A stretch of DNA of 64,000 bases. It comes from Annulohypoxylon bovei var. microspora (Eukaryota; Ascomycota; Sordariomycetes; Xylariales; Hypoxylaceae). The position numbers and the translations under genes were made by a program. Below the pieces are notes generated by a model that was not told the origin of the DNA, did no database searches, and saw only the letters and a program-made list of their open reading frames with translations. The DNA lies in assembly GCA_022836615.1 (NCBI GenBank), contig MU405210.1, positions 1 to 64,000 of the forward strand, given 5' to 3'. Shown here piece by piece: positions 48,101-59,516 of the stretch; position 1 is the first letter of the stretch, and every line of letters starts with the position of its first letter.

Positions 48101-49486
48101 AGCTTTGTAGATGGATCCATCCACGCCACTTTGCATGCCTTTTCGACGAAGGTTCAAAATTCCATATTTCAGCAACCTGACACTCCTTATTGAAAGGAGG
48201 CTGACGAAACCCTCCCTCCGAGGTGAGTTATTAGTAGGCCAACCAGGCCAACCTAACCTGTAGCCACCCTAGATCAACATGAATGGTCATCGGCAATAGT
48301 TGATTGGTGCAAGTCTTAGGTTCGCATAACATTGACCTACAATAGTATAGTATAGTACATACTTACTTACATGTCTTCGATCCCTCCCAAGCCATAACTA
48401 AGCCTCGGAGCAACTTAATTAGTGCAGCCCAACCCATCTATGTATTAAGAGCCAAGAAGGACCTATTCTCCGCTAGACAATACCTGAACCACCATTGTAT
48501 TAAACCTGTCACATAGCGTTGAACAACCTGTGTGTAAGACGAATTAAGGCACGATTGCCGTATTCCCAATAGCAATACTACCACCACCGACACACCTTTG
48601 TCTACAACGGTCTTGTATCTTACATATGAGTTCGGGTACTAATAAGAGAACCTCGTCCCGGAAAGGATCGGGCTTCAAGTCCGGTCAGCACTTTACTATG
48701 AAAGACGGACTTGTTTCCAAGGCTGGCAATTAATAAGATTCAAACTTGAGGTTCCTGCACCTCCCGGCACCGTCAGCATGTTCCAAAGTAGGAGTAATCT
48801 AATCTTCGCGCAAACCAATATCGAGATGTACGTGGGTGGAGGAATCTAATACTCCCCAATATATCTCCGAATACATCATCTTCGTTGTATCCATCTCGAA
48901 CTAGACAGGTAAACGAGGTCTCAAGCCGGCCAGGCTGTTGCAGGATCGTCCATCGTACAAGTCAATACGTAGTGTATGCCGTGTTGGGAGAAGACACTTT
49001 GCGATTTTCGAGTTTCCAATCGTCCGATTTTTAAAAGGGGCTTCCATCGCAGAAAACGATGTCGATGCTAACCGAAACGCCCGAGCTCTTAGACATTTGA
49101 TTGCCGGATATGTTCCTTTAAGGATGATTGATCATCACTTCAGCAGCACATCAGCACATCGTCGAGCGCGTAAAATCACCCGCTATTCGACATAGGTAGG
49201 CATACATATACATAGAACTTGACGAATGATCTGTGACCTGTGACCCTGATGCCGTACGCAACAAATAGATAACTGGATAGTTGCGTCATGACTAGATAAG
49301 TATCGAAGCATGTTTGTAAAGGCGTAGCAATGCCCGTGATGACGGCTACCTATCCTCCGGAACACTACGTAAGCCCAATATTGTTGATAACTTACCTACC
49401 TAGGTACTATATGATGGCTTAGTCTGCATGTAGTAAAACTAAAGGTGTAACCATCCATCTTATCCAACTCATCGAGAACTTCATAT

Positions 49487-49513
49487 GGGGATAGGGATAG
49501 GGATGGGATGGGG
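49487..49513 (+). repeat. G-quadruplex-type G-run array
   Basis: Five G runs (4, 3, 3, 3, 4 Gs at 49487-49490, 49494-49496, 49500-49502, 49505-49507, 49510-49513) are separated by 2-3 base A/T loops. This meets the usual pattern for a stable intramolecular G-quadruplex. A short GGATG-type continuation follows to about 49530. Confidence 0.85.
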
Positions 49514-49540
49514 ATGTTGATTTGGATGAGCTAGATTCGA

Positions 49541-49556
49541 CCGACCGACCGACCGA
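49541..49556. repeat. CCGA x4 microsatellite
   Basis: Four perfect copies of CCGA, close downstream of the G-run array. Confidence 0.9.
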
Positions 49557-51004
49557 GAGGATCTTCGGTACCAGATACAATAAGCCCGTTCAAACCCAGC
49601 CGTGACAGCGCTATTCTATTGACCACTCATGGCCACTCATAATGCCTAACCCGTTAGTATGTGTGTACTTGATGCGGCTTTTCAACATCCGTGGAAAGCC
49701 TCGAGGCAATATGTAACTCGACAACATCCAGTGGCGGACAGGGCTATTTGGATTTAGGGGATCCATCAGGAAAGGGAGTTCCAAGTTGTCGTGGGCTGCG
49801 TGGGCTAGTGGCCCGTGGGCCGATTATGAATTCGTTCGTGTCAGCTCTGCGACGTCCAAATCCTACGTCAAAGAGCTCGCTCTTCCTCGATACGACACAT
49901 CGTGCTATCCTTCTTCCCCCCATTCATGAATGATTGACGAGGTAGTCCAGACTTATGGAGTACGGGGACGCGGCTCCGGTGTCCACAAGAGCTTCGCATG
50001 GATGCCGAAGGTGGGATAAGATGCGACAGAGATACAGATATAGCATAGCATTTAGACGCAAAGACATACACATACACTAACTACTATATCTTACCGGCGA
50101 AATACATACATCTATAGGTACGTAAATGATATTAATGTGTGCTACCGATAGAGTAAAATAGCGAGTAGAAGACAAGACAAGAGCCAATCATCGTCGTCCC
50201 AGTCTGTTTTGATGTCACATATGTATTATCTACAGTATCTTAACGGATTATTACCCGTACCAGCCACCCTTTAAGTATGACCCCTATCCTGTTACAACTG
50301 CACGAATTGCCAATACGGGCCAACCATCTTACACACCATCGATCCACAGTTTCACCGCTCCTTGTACCTTATTGCTTGCTGGCATTTAATTCGAGGGAAC
50401 CCTTTTGCAGAACGATCATCCCCAAGTCTCGGCCAGTCTTTTCACCTTCCTCTCTCTCTCCAAGCCCTAACAACAAGACACATCGGTCCTCCTATTCGTA
50501 CCTACTGGGTAATGTATACTACTAAGTATACTAGGTATTATGTATAATATGTAGGGTACAATACGATGATACCTACCTACATACTTACCTACCTAAAATA
50601 ATAACACCGCTCTACCAAGTCCAAGGGATGGGGCCCCCCGGATATGTCCCATTACGAGCCATCGATCCATGCAAGCCCTTTTAATGGATAGGTTTCCTGC
50701 TTTTGCGTCCGAACTATGCGAACTACGTACACACATTTTGCATGTTTCTAAAACCTATCGTGTTCGGCAGACCATCCCAGGATAGGCGTCCGAGGGTTTT
50801 TAATAAATCTACCTAGACCAGACCGGACTAGAGTAGTGTCTAGGTTGGTAGTTGGTTGGTAATTGGTAATACCGGTTAGAAGGGAAGGGAAGGGAAGAAA
50901 AGGAAGAAAAAAATAAATAGAGGGAGAATGAAAAAGGCACCTGTCACACGACCACGACCACAGCTCGCTAGTCACATCTCATCTCATAACCGATCGTCCA
51001 AGTT

Positions 51005-52500
51005 TCATTGAGACGACGCCACTCCAAAATGCTTCAACACCTCGGCCCCAACGCCGTCGAATCCGTCCCGTTGCACCTTGCACGTAGCGAGCTGCACAGC
51101 AAACTGGACTTTCCTCTCGGTGTTCCAGTCTTCGTGGTGGCACAGCAGCCCGAATAGCATCCCGGCAATGAAGGTGTCACCTGCTCCCACGGTGCTAACG
51201 CAGGGATAATAAAATAATCGTTAGCCCATTAATGTTGGTTTTCTTTGATGATGATGATGATGATGCTGCTTCTTCTTCAAGAAGCTAAGAAAAAGGAGAC
51301 CGGCTTCTGGGCCACCGGCGGTCTGACATACTCCACTACGGAAATGGTTTGCCCTGGCAAGGTAGCCGGGCAAGACACGGCCTTCTCGATGGGAAGTGAT
51401 AGACACGATGCACCGTCCGATCCCCACGTACATAGGAGGAGGGTCCTGAACCAACGGGGTTTTACTTAGCAACCTTACTTTAGTATAGTATCTCAGCGCA
51501 CCCGCTGTGCTGTGCTGTGCTGCATTCGTCTAGCGACTGGGTTTCCAATGCAACTCACGCTTTCCGGGCCACGCCCGATTGGGCACTCAGGCATCGCTGA
51601 GCGCTCTCGTACCGCTTACTCTAAGAACCGGGTTGTCGTCAACTTATTAACTCAACTCTTTGCTACTACGGGAATTCTACCGCCGTCCTAAAAACCTCGC
51701 ATGAGAAGGGGGAAATGAGAGAGGTGACTCACTTCAGCCCAGCTCCGCGAATAGAACACGACGTCCGCTTCAGCCGCGAGATCCTCTAGCCCCTCTCGGC
51801 CCGGTTTTTCGACCTCGACACTCACTCGTGTGTTAGGGAACGACCGCCTTAAGTACCGGATGCATTGCAACGTCGTCTCAGGAATCCGTCCCTGTGCATG
51901 TATTATCTTGGGGTGAGTTTTTCTAGATCGAGCCTATGATAGCAGTTCTCCCAGCTCTACGACGGCTGCCGGCGGCGTACCTCAAAGTGGAACCAAGCTT
52001 CGTCGCCGACCTCGTCGGCAGCAGTGACGAACTCGTCGATCGTCATCTCAGGTAGGTCGCTGTAGTTGACGAGGGTACGGCTCCCGGTTTCCTCGCTACG
52101 TATGATATAGCTGCTCGCGGGATCCCTGTGATTCGCGCGGAAGATGCATCGCGCGAAGTCGACGAGGCTTCCTGGCCCAAAGGAGTCCACTATGGTTGCC
52201 GTCGCAGGTGCGTCGGCACTAGGCAAACACGATATCAGGTAGGGTTTGACATCATGGCCAGGACCACCAGGCCGTTCCCTCAGGAGCTGCTGAAGCACCT
52301 GGAGGGTGTTGGGACAATTGCCGCCACGGCGCACTTGTAAATTGGTGGCACGTAATTTAGAGTCCTCGCCCGGGTAGTAAGGCACGCTACATGCGTGAGA
52401 TGGATCTGAGTCAGGTCATGCTTATTCTGCGACAAGGGGCGGAGACTCACTCCAGGATAGTATCAAGATAGCAAGCTCCAACACAAACGAGTTTCTTCAT
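51005..52500 (-). CDS. PfkB-family sugar kinase, ketohexokinase-like
   Basis: Six exons on the minus strand: 52500-52451, 52386-51981, 51891-51733, 51620-51559, 51445-51332, 51194-51005; 326 residues, normal for the family. Ribokinase/ketohexokinase fold: N-terminus MKKLVCVGACYLDTILDVPYYPGEDSKLRA, glycine-rich signature RRGGNCPNTLQVL (about 32-44), ATP-side strand LLLCTWGSDGAS, and the second PfkB signature DTVGAGDTFIAGM at 264-276 with catalytic Asp270. It should phosphorylate a small sugar with ATP in the cytosol; the set of motifs is closest to animal ketohexokinase-like proteins, but the substrate is not proven. The fourth exon (62 nt, SKRYESAQRCLSAQSGVARK) and the fifth are separated by introns of 112, 113 and 137 nt; the fifth intron contains a GAT repeat. 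The join VV|DTVGAGD depends on the GTATGT donor at 51331. Confidence 0.87.
51247..51264. repeat. GAT x6 microsatellite in an intron
   Basis: Six perfect GAT copies inside the fifth intron of the PfkB kinase gene. The intron is longer than most here, partly because of this repeat. Confidence 0.9.
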
Positions 52501-54333
52501 ATTCGTCGATGCTGTGCCACGTTATTTGGCGACGCAAGGTTAACTAACACATCCAAGCTCGGTTAGGAAGGGGAGGATTCGATTATGAGCTTTCCTTGCA
52601 TTAGTACAAGTACTATGGCCGGCCCTTGAAATCTCGAGCGCTTAGTGATAGTGGAAGCTTTACATACATATGTATGTATGTATGTAGGACTCAGCCCTCG
52701 GATAAGATAATAGATGAGCCACAGGGGGGAACCCTATCAACCTATCGACGCCACTTACACCTCCACTACCTCACGTTCGTTACCTACTCTTCCTCCACTT
52801 CTACTTCATCACTCAGCCATCATCTGATTGTGAAACCCATAACAAAACCTCTCAATTTTCAAAGACAAAGCTGGATACCAATTAATACCTCGGGGTATCG
52901 TTTGACCGCCACTCGACTGCGTACAACTTAGTTGAATCCATCACACCCTTATGTGTCACGAGTTCCATGGGATCTCATCGCTTACAGGACAAGATACGAA
53001 TACAAACCCGTCTCCTAAAACCATTCCAATTAGCGGTGACCATCTACGGTAACTATACTTAAACAGCTACGACTTGTCAAATACAAGACTTGTAGCCAGC
53101 ATCTAATGTTGCCGTGCTGCGTCATTATATAGCCGTCGCACATTGCAGACGGACGCCGTCATGTCATGAGCGAGCGCTCCCGAGACCAGGACGCAGATGC
53201 AAGTAGTATTGTCTCGCGGGTTTTCACCCTATTCGACTTATATGTGAAATGCGAGAGGAATTTCCGTCACAGGCCGGAATACTTAAACGGAATGGCACGC
53301 AGGCGATGTTCGATAGGAAGGGGGGTTGAGGCTCGGCTCTGCTTAAGAGAGATTATGCTGATCCATGAACGATGTACCTCGGTGACTGCGCAACCGTGAC
53401 AAGTTTTTCGACCAGCACGGTATTTTCACGTTCGGCCTTTTGCGTGGATTGACCAGGTATACGATATACAGATGACCGGCCCCGGTGACAAGCTTCGAGT
53501 ATCGGGTTTACGACATGCCAACTAGCTGTCCCTTGCAAAGAGTAGCCGGCAGGATCTCTCATCTGTCAGATATCACTCATCCTCGTTTCCAAACCTAGTG
53601 TGATATAGTTTTATATAGAGGCTTTACAAACGAGCATGTTTCTGATAATCCTATCTTCGGCTAAGCTGTCGGCGGCCTCCACGAAACACCAGTTCTTACG
53701 ACGAAGGTACGCATTTTGCGGGTTCGACCAATAAGAAACCCGATTTCGACGTCCGCAGCGACGGCCAAAAGGCACATTCATGTACAAGTGTATATCTCTA
53801 GGGCTCATGTCATGATGCCATAGGTAATTTACTGCTTCTATTTTAGTCAGTGCCGTCGATATCAAACTCAAGTTATAAGTAATCTTCTGGTTATAGGCCC
53901 TCGATAAATCTGAAGGTTTCATGTCTGAATATTTCAGATATTCGAGGAAATGATACCTCCTAAAGATATATGTACGAGTCAACAACGTAGATATGTCGGT
54001 TGTGGATTCCCGCAACGGTGACTCAGCTTACCCTTAACCATCGTCTTGTAGCCATTTCTTATAATAATGAAGACTGATGCAGAGAGGGTGGTCGTCATGT
54101 CGAGCCTAAGCATAATATCAACACCAGATATATAACAGTCGAACTAAGCAAGTACGCTGGTTGATATCAGTAAGCTGAATACAGTAGTTAATACAAGAAT
54201 GGCTGGCTGTTAGAAGACAGCGTATTTTCAAGATAACAACAACTCCGCTGTATGTTCAACTCAAGCACATACCGCCAGCGAATAGCCGAGGCCCCCTTTT
54301 CCGCTCTCGAAGGTTCTCCAATATATACAACCT
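52501..54333. other. intergenic region, no supported gene
   Basis: 1.8 kb. An ATGT/TACA microsatellite-like tract is at about 52662-52687. The open frame at 53611-54015 (-) begins with TTG and matches nothing I know; its protein is weakly gene-like, so a decayed or multi-exon gene cannot be excluded. Confidence 0.5.
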
Positions 54334-55452
54334 CTAGCTTTCATTTCCGTACGCCTTATTGATCTCGTGATCGATATACTCATACAACCCCCAAAACTGC
54401 TCTAGCTTGTCGTTCAAGAACTGCTCCCTGGACGCCCGGAACTCGAGCGCGACGTCGCTCAGGTAAATGAAGCCCTCATGCTGGCGCTGGAATTCGCGGT
54501 GCGCATCACGTAGGCGATTCCACAACCTCTCGAGGTTATCCCACATAACGCCGTTGATCGGTATGCCGAACTGGTTTTGGTGGTTATCCTCATAGCTCTC
54601 GCAATCTTCAAACTGCGTCTGCATTGCGTCCTCTATCACCTTGTGTAGCCCGTCGTCTAGGGCGTTCGCTATTGTTCGTTTGGTGACCTTGTAGTCATCC
54701 AAGGTCTGTGTCTGCCAGGCGGGATCGGGGTTCTGGGATATCGACGTCATGAAGCGAAAATCGTGGTGCTTTGGACGCAGGCTCAGGTGGCCTTGGTGCC
54801 CGACATCAGCCATCTGAATGTCTTGGGGTTCGTCGTCGTCGTCTTCGACGGTGTTCGGCGGACCTTCCGGGCCCTGGTTGGAATCATCGCTGTTGAAGAT
54901 CGCCTGGTTGCCGGGAACGAAATTTTGAAATTGTAGTTGGCCTGCTGGTGCTTGTATCTCGGCAAATGTTTGCGGGTTCAGTGGCCTCTCGGGGGATGAC
55001 AAGGAGTGAGTATCGCTCTCTGACTTGTAGCTCTGGCAGTTCAGGGTGAGCTCTTGAGGGAGGATTTTGACGCCGGGGCGTAAGTGGTGCATTGAGATAA
55101 CGTCGCCGCAGTTGTAGAGAAGATAGGCACGGCACATGGGACATCTCACGCGGGCCTGCGAAAAGACAGCCACATCGTAGACCTGGGTCCATTCGAGCAT
55201 ACACTCGTTGTCGAAGATATGACCGCAGGGGAGAGTCGTAAGGGAGGGGTCCGTAAAGTTGCGGAGGCAGATACCACACTCCGTCATTCCTGGATCGGGA
55301 CCTACAGACTTAAGGCTGGAGATATCAGAGGTAGATGAATCCTCGTCTTGAAGGTCTTGTTCTTGATCTTCTACCATTTGGTCCGGCTGGATTTCCATCT
55401 GATTCTCCTCCTGATTCTCCTCCTGATTCCCCACCTGATTCTCCATCTCCAT
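54334..55452 (-). CDS. RING finger protein, putative E3 ubiquitin ligase
   Basis: Single exon, 372 residues from ATG at 55452. The N-terminal about 50 residues are Gln/Glu/Asn-rich (from a 12-bp repeat) and acidic. The RING is at residues 59-107: Cys59, Cys62, Cys76, His78, Asp81, Cys84, Cys104, Cys107, so the fifth zinc-ligand place (normally Cys or His) is Asp in CGHIFDNEC. The spacing otherwise fits a C3HC4/H2-type RING and the loop before the last Cys pair is long. The rest is unnamed: a disordered middle, then a helical charged C-terminal part (about 250-370, with GVMWDNLERLWNRLRD and LEQFWGLYEYIDHEI). Substrates are unknown. An alternative model adds an upstream exon: the overlapping frame starting with ATG at 55609 encodes two hydrophobic helices and could be spliced in; I could not find convincing splice sites. 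Confidence 0.8.
   Translation of the reverse strand: MEMENQVGNQEENQEENQMEIQPDQMVEDQEQDLQDEDSSTSDISSLKSVGPDPGMTECGICLRNFTDPSLTTLPCGHIFDNECMLEWTQVYDVAVFSQARVRCPMCRAYLLYNCGDVISMHHLRPGVKILPQELTLNCQSYKSESDTHSLSSPERPLNPQTFAEIQAPAGQLQFQNFVPGNQAIFNSDDSNQGPEGPPNTVEDDDDEPQDIQMADVGHQGHLSLRPKHHDFRFMTSISQNPDPAWQTQTLDDYKVTKRTIANALDDGLHKVIEDAMQTQFEDCESYEDNHQNQFGIPINGVMWDNLERLWNRLRDAHREFQRQHEGFIYLSDVALEFRASREQFLNDKLEQFWGLYEYIDHEINKAYGNES
55401..55448. repeat. 12-bp tandem repeat, four copies
   Basis: Four 12-bp units of the GATTCTCCTCCT type (two identical, two with changes), coding for EENQ-like units at the N-terminus of the RING protein on the minus strand. Confidence 0.85.
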
Positions 55453-57183
55453 CGGCTACTCTACGTCTTGCTCGTAAACAAAAATGTATTAGCGAGAGAA
55501 TGAATAAACAAGCTAAGAATGGTTCTAGAAAACACCAGTTGGGTGCATAGATTTGAAGTCTAAAGTAAACGACAGTGACAAGAATGATACAGAAGTTAAA
55601 TGGATCCATAAAGATAGTATTGAGGAAAATGAAGCGAGTGGAGTAATGTTAGATGTAGAGATGTAGGCCATGATATTGTTTGAGTTAGAAGCACGCGGCC
55701 TCCCCGACCTTTGTATATTATAAATGACCTATTAGTTGGTAGCTAGGAGCGAGCCAGAAGAGACGGAAGGTGTAGATGCGCCCTACTACACCAGATAGGA
55801 AGGAATTAGTTGCTTAGATTGATAAAGACGACATATATTTCGTCGATTGTTGTTACCGTGTTTTTACAACGCGCCTATGGGGAAGAAAGTAAAGGAGATG
55901 CATGATGAGCCAACTGCCTCTAGCAGAGCGGCCAAGACGAGAGGCTCGAAAGCAGGTAGTTATAACTTATAACTTAACTAGGTACGTTGATGGTGGTTTT
56001 CTTCTACCCTTTAAACACAAACACACATTCACTTACCCCTGAAGTAAATGACGGTCCTTTACTCCGTAACTCATCACATCGATATTATATGAAATCCCCA
56101 CCAATTCACGGTTGTTAAATCACCTCAGCATTTAGAAGAAAAAATATGTTCTTCCAAAGACATCGTCAGACAATGAAGGTCAATTGCACAAGCAGTCAAT
56201 ATATTGATAGATAGGGCGTCTCTAGTCACTGATCGCAGATAGGGAAGGGGTAAGTAAACTTGCATGTTGTTGTTATGTGCCTCGAAGTTATTCGAATCTG
56301 GGTATCTCGTAAAAGGCATGTGTAATAGCTCGAATCTGGCCATGGTTTCTCTCAAGAAAATAGCAGTTCGGCTGTAGGAGGTGGTGAGAGTGGCAACTCA
56401 TCCAACTAGTCAGGTAAGCAGAAGCTGCCCGATAGAAGAGTAAGTCACTGGGACATCTTGGGGGTTGCAAAGATCACGAAATAAAACAGGTAACTAGCTA
56501 CCGGCAATATATTCAATATAAAATCTTAAATAAATACATACGAAAGCACCAAAAAGAGCTCATAACCAGTTGCGCCTATAGGCAAGAAAAATGAAAAGAT
56601 GTGTGTCTTTATATAACTGTATGCTTTATCCTTTATCTTGTATACAACACCATCTTCATCCTGTTATATCTGTGCTACTCAAGCCTAATATTGTGCGTGT
56701 TGGACTTACCGTCTCTAAGATAACCCCTATCAACATTCATATAACCTTCATCGTTACACCATTCACTGTATATATATACACCAAATCGATGAGCCTAAAC
56801 AACACCTCATATCAGATCACAACACTAGGTACTTATAACGACAACAACAATATACTCTAAATCCGTTTACTCTTAGGGTATAAATAAATAACTAGCCTTT
56901 TATGTCTCCCCACCCATCCCCATCCCGTCCACCCCCATTCCCTTCAAAACATCAGGTAATAGGTAACAAGGTAATAGTATGTACAAAACCTCCCCAAAAA
57001 AGGTGTAAAATATACATCGAAGACCCAAAGCTAGATATAAGCAACAAGCGCTGGCTCCTAATGTCTAACCTACTAGTCTACTTTTTATCTACCTAGGTGT
57101 CTAGGTCCAGAGACCGCCCTCAACGCCAACACCCGAGAGAACTTTCTCTCCGTATCCATATACGCCGTCCCAAGAACCGGCAG
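55453..57183. other. intergenic region
   Basis: 1.7 kb between the RING gene start and the zrg17 stop. It contains the open frame whose ATG is at 55609 (-) with two hydrophobic segments (see the RING entry). The rest, AT-rich from 56480 to 57000, shows no supported gene. Confidence 0.5.
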
Positions 57184-58710
57184 CTAGAACCGCCCGACCG
57201 TGCCCATCTGCAGACTGACCTCCCACCTCAAGCTGCCGCCCTTGCCGTACCCCTCTCCGAGCCTATTCTGCACGAGGCTCGCGACGCGGGCTCTTAGGCG
57301 GCTCATCGCCGCGTCGTCCGCGCCCTTAGAGACGGAGAGTTTGAGGTTCGCCATGCAGAGACCGTAGTGGACCTGCCAGAACTGAGCTTCCTCGACCGAC
57401 TCGACGCCGAGCTCGGCCTCGATCTCGCGCACCACATCCGCGACGCCGACGTCTTTGTTCCTTGCGCCGCCGTTGCTGCCTAGGCGCCCGCTGTAGCTCA
57501 TGAGCAGCATGAGGCCCTGGGCGATGGCGAGCCGTGTGCCGAGCGCGAACATGGCGATCGCGACTACGCCGCAGATGGCGCTGTCGAGGAGCATGTGGAT
57601 CGGGATCGACAGAAGCGGGAGCAAGACCAATACGGCAGAGGTGGAGAGCGTCATGAAGTGGAACGGGTTGGACAGCACGCTAGGCAGGCTGGCGAGGTAA
57701 CTCACGCGCATGACCTTGCTGATGCGGGCGTGGTTCTTCAAGCCATACGCACTCACTAGGGTGGCGGCGATAGCGGCTAGGCCCGCCATGTCCAGGCCGC
57801 CAGCCGGGACCCTGGGCTCGCCGCCGTCGTGGGGGTCTGGGTGGTGCGGGGCGTGGCCGCCCTTACCCTCGAGGACGTGCTTTAGGTTGTGGCTGACGAG
57901 ATCGAAGCCGCCGAAGATCAGGAAGATGCTCAGGGCGAAGCCGGCTAGAACCTCGGCCCGCTCCAGCCCAAAAGGGTGCCGAATGCTGCTCCGCTTCCAC
58001 ACTTCGAAGTTGCCGAGCACCTCGACGGCCACGCAGATCAGCGCTGACCCCACATCGAAGAGTACAAGGTGAGAGAGCGCCGTCATAGCGAGCGAGCCAT
58101 GCGCGGACAGGAATACGGATACGGCAATGAGCAGGTGGCACATGCACCAGTATAGACGTCGTCGCTGGTCCTTTGACATAGACTTCCAAGCCTCCCTCAC
58201 AGTGGGGATAGGCAGATCCCGCGGCAGGGCTAGAGGGGGCCTTGGGGGCGGCTCCTGAAATATTTGGTGCTGGGCGCTGATGCTCGAGTGCTTGTACTTG
58301 TGGCCACGTCGCTGGCCTACATTGGGCTTGACGGGGGACGTAGATATTATCTGGGTTTGGAAGTTGAAAGGGTTTGGAGCATTGCCATTGGACGCATTGG
58401 GGATGTCAACAGGCGAAGTATTCTCGCTGAGACCACCGGAGCTGGAGGCCATGTTGGGACTTAGGAAGTCGTTGACTTGGAAAGTAGGGGCCACGGGAGA
58501 CAGGCGATTGGGGTCGTAGAAGGCGTCTCGGTTCGGCGAAAGGAGGTTATTTTGCCCGTACCCTAAGTAATTAGGGTTCCCCCGACCGTCGTCGTCAAGG
58601 TCAATAGCAATGTCGATATCGGGATCGTCGAACTCGTCAGGCGTCTGGATTATCGGAGTGACAGATATGGGAGGCGGTGGTTGTAAACGGCTGGTGGGAG
58701 CCATCCCCAA
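57184..58710 (-). CDS. zrg17: cation diffusion facilitator, Zrg17-like zinc transporter subunit
   Basis: Single exon, 508 residues from ATG at 58710. A long disordered N-terminus (about 1-175) contains the group motif RGHKYKHSSISAQHQIFQEP (135-154). A CDF membrane domain follows with about six helices from residue 187; HPFGLERAEVLAGF (245-258) matches the conserved cytosolic loop of the ZnT5-7/Msc2/Zrg17 group. The second helix has HLVLFD (His214, Asp219), an altered form of the usual His-x3-Asp site, and the fifth-helix region (VLSNPFHFMTLSTS) lacks the Asp. Zrg17 proteins work as the non-transporting half of a heterodimer with Cis4/Msc2 to bring zinc into the ER/Golgi, which fits these losses. 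A short His-rich loop (GGHAPHHPDPHDGG) and the CDF C-terminal domain (EAQFWQVHYG) are present. GC-rich coding. It is divergent from the gene at 59517, with 806 bp between the starts. Confidence 0.8.
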   Translation of the reverse strand: MGMAPTSRLQPPPPISVTPIIQTPDEFDDPDIDIAIDLDDDGRGNPNYLGYGQNNLLSPNRDAFYDPNRLSPVAPTFQVNDFLSPNMASSSGGLSENTSPVDIPNASNGNAPNPFNFQTQIISTSPVKPNVGQRRGHKYKHSSISAQHQIFQEPPPRPPLALPRDLPIPTVREAWKSMSKDQRRRLYWCMCHLLIAVSVFLSAHGSLAMTALSHLVLFDVGSALICVAVEVLGNFEVWKRSSIRHPFGLERAEVLAGFALSIFLIFGGFDLVSHNLKHVLEGKGGHAPHHPDPHDGGEPRVPAGGLDMAGLAAIAATLVSAYGLKNHARISKVMRVSYLASLPSVLSNPFHFMTLSTSAVLVLLPLLSIPIHMLLDSAICGVVAIAMFALGTRLAIAQGLMLLMSYSGRLGSNGGARNKDVGVADVVREIEAELGVESVEEAQFWQVHYGLCMANLKLSVSKGADDAAMSRLRARVASLVQNRLGEGYGKGGSLRWEVSLQMGTVGRF

Positions 58711-59516
58711 CCAATTCGGCGCTTATCCCGATTCAGAAGGAATAAATAAATGGAACGGGGAATTACTTTGTTACCTAAGTAGGTAATGTATTCCCGTATA
58801 ACTGGAGGCGATGGAGAGTCGACCTCATCTCGGTTCCATGTTCGGGTCGACTTTTGGCCTTTTTGGCTTTTTGGATAAGTTTGTCTTAGAATCTTAGAAA
58901 AAGTCCGGAGCTGCGCTCGCCGTTTGGGAGGCGCATGCGGTTCAATAATTGAATTGGAATGCGGAGGATCGAATCGATTGACGTCGCATGAATTGAGTTT
59001 ACAAATGTGTTACTTTTCGTAATTGATGTACAACATAGTACATACATTGACAAAGAGATTACCCCATGATCTATGTACCACAATTGTACTCTGACATATG
59101 CACGTGCCACGTAACTATCTCATTGGCGTGTTTTAAAGTTGCGGCAGCAGCAGCTCGAGCCTTACGGGGGGCTAGACCGCGAACAGGGCAGCCAGAGAGC
59201 CGCCACGCGCTTTCGTTAGAACCTCGCGATTCTACAATTTTTGAGTTTATGAGCTCCCCTCATTAACGCCCAATTCCCATTATCTTGCGCCATAGTGAGA
59301 AATTGGCGACTTAACACCTCGTAAAGGGGAATAGCCCCCCAATTTTATACTCTCCTTGCGAAGGAACCCTCGAATCTACCTACCTATACAAATGACACTA
59401 GACCATAGACGACGACTACTTAATCCGATGTATTCCCCAGCTCGATAAGGCACGATGGGAAGGCTCACGACGCTCTCCCAGTTTGAAGGACAGCAAATCC
59501 CGAAATACGATATACG
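58711..59516. promoter_or_regulatory. divergent promoter region, zrg17 / membrane protein
   Basis: 806 bp between divergent starts. No gene is seen; no specific control site is assigned. Confidence 0.45.

Larger units (their letters stand above)
42156..51004. other. 8.8-kb gene desert
   Basis: I find no reading frame that begins with ATG, splices sensibly and resembles a protein. Frames such as 43353-43643 (-), 44132-44380 (+), 48938-49195 (+) and 49691-49933 (+) are short and featureless. The sequence is not obviously a transposon: I see no terminal repeats, no polymerase or transposase fragments, and no extreme AT bias of the kind left by repeat-induced point mutation. Local features are a poly-A run at 42333-42346, many TACATA/TACCTA strings, a G-quadruplex-type motif (49487-49513) and a CCGA repeat (49541-49556). 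Non-coding RNA genes could be present but cannot be recognised by eye. Confidence 0.55.

Noticed and set aside
53611..54015. 134-codon minus-strand frame
   Set aside because: TTG start and no known family. It is slightly protein-like, so it is noted as possible remains only.
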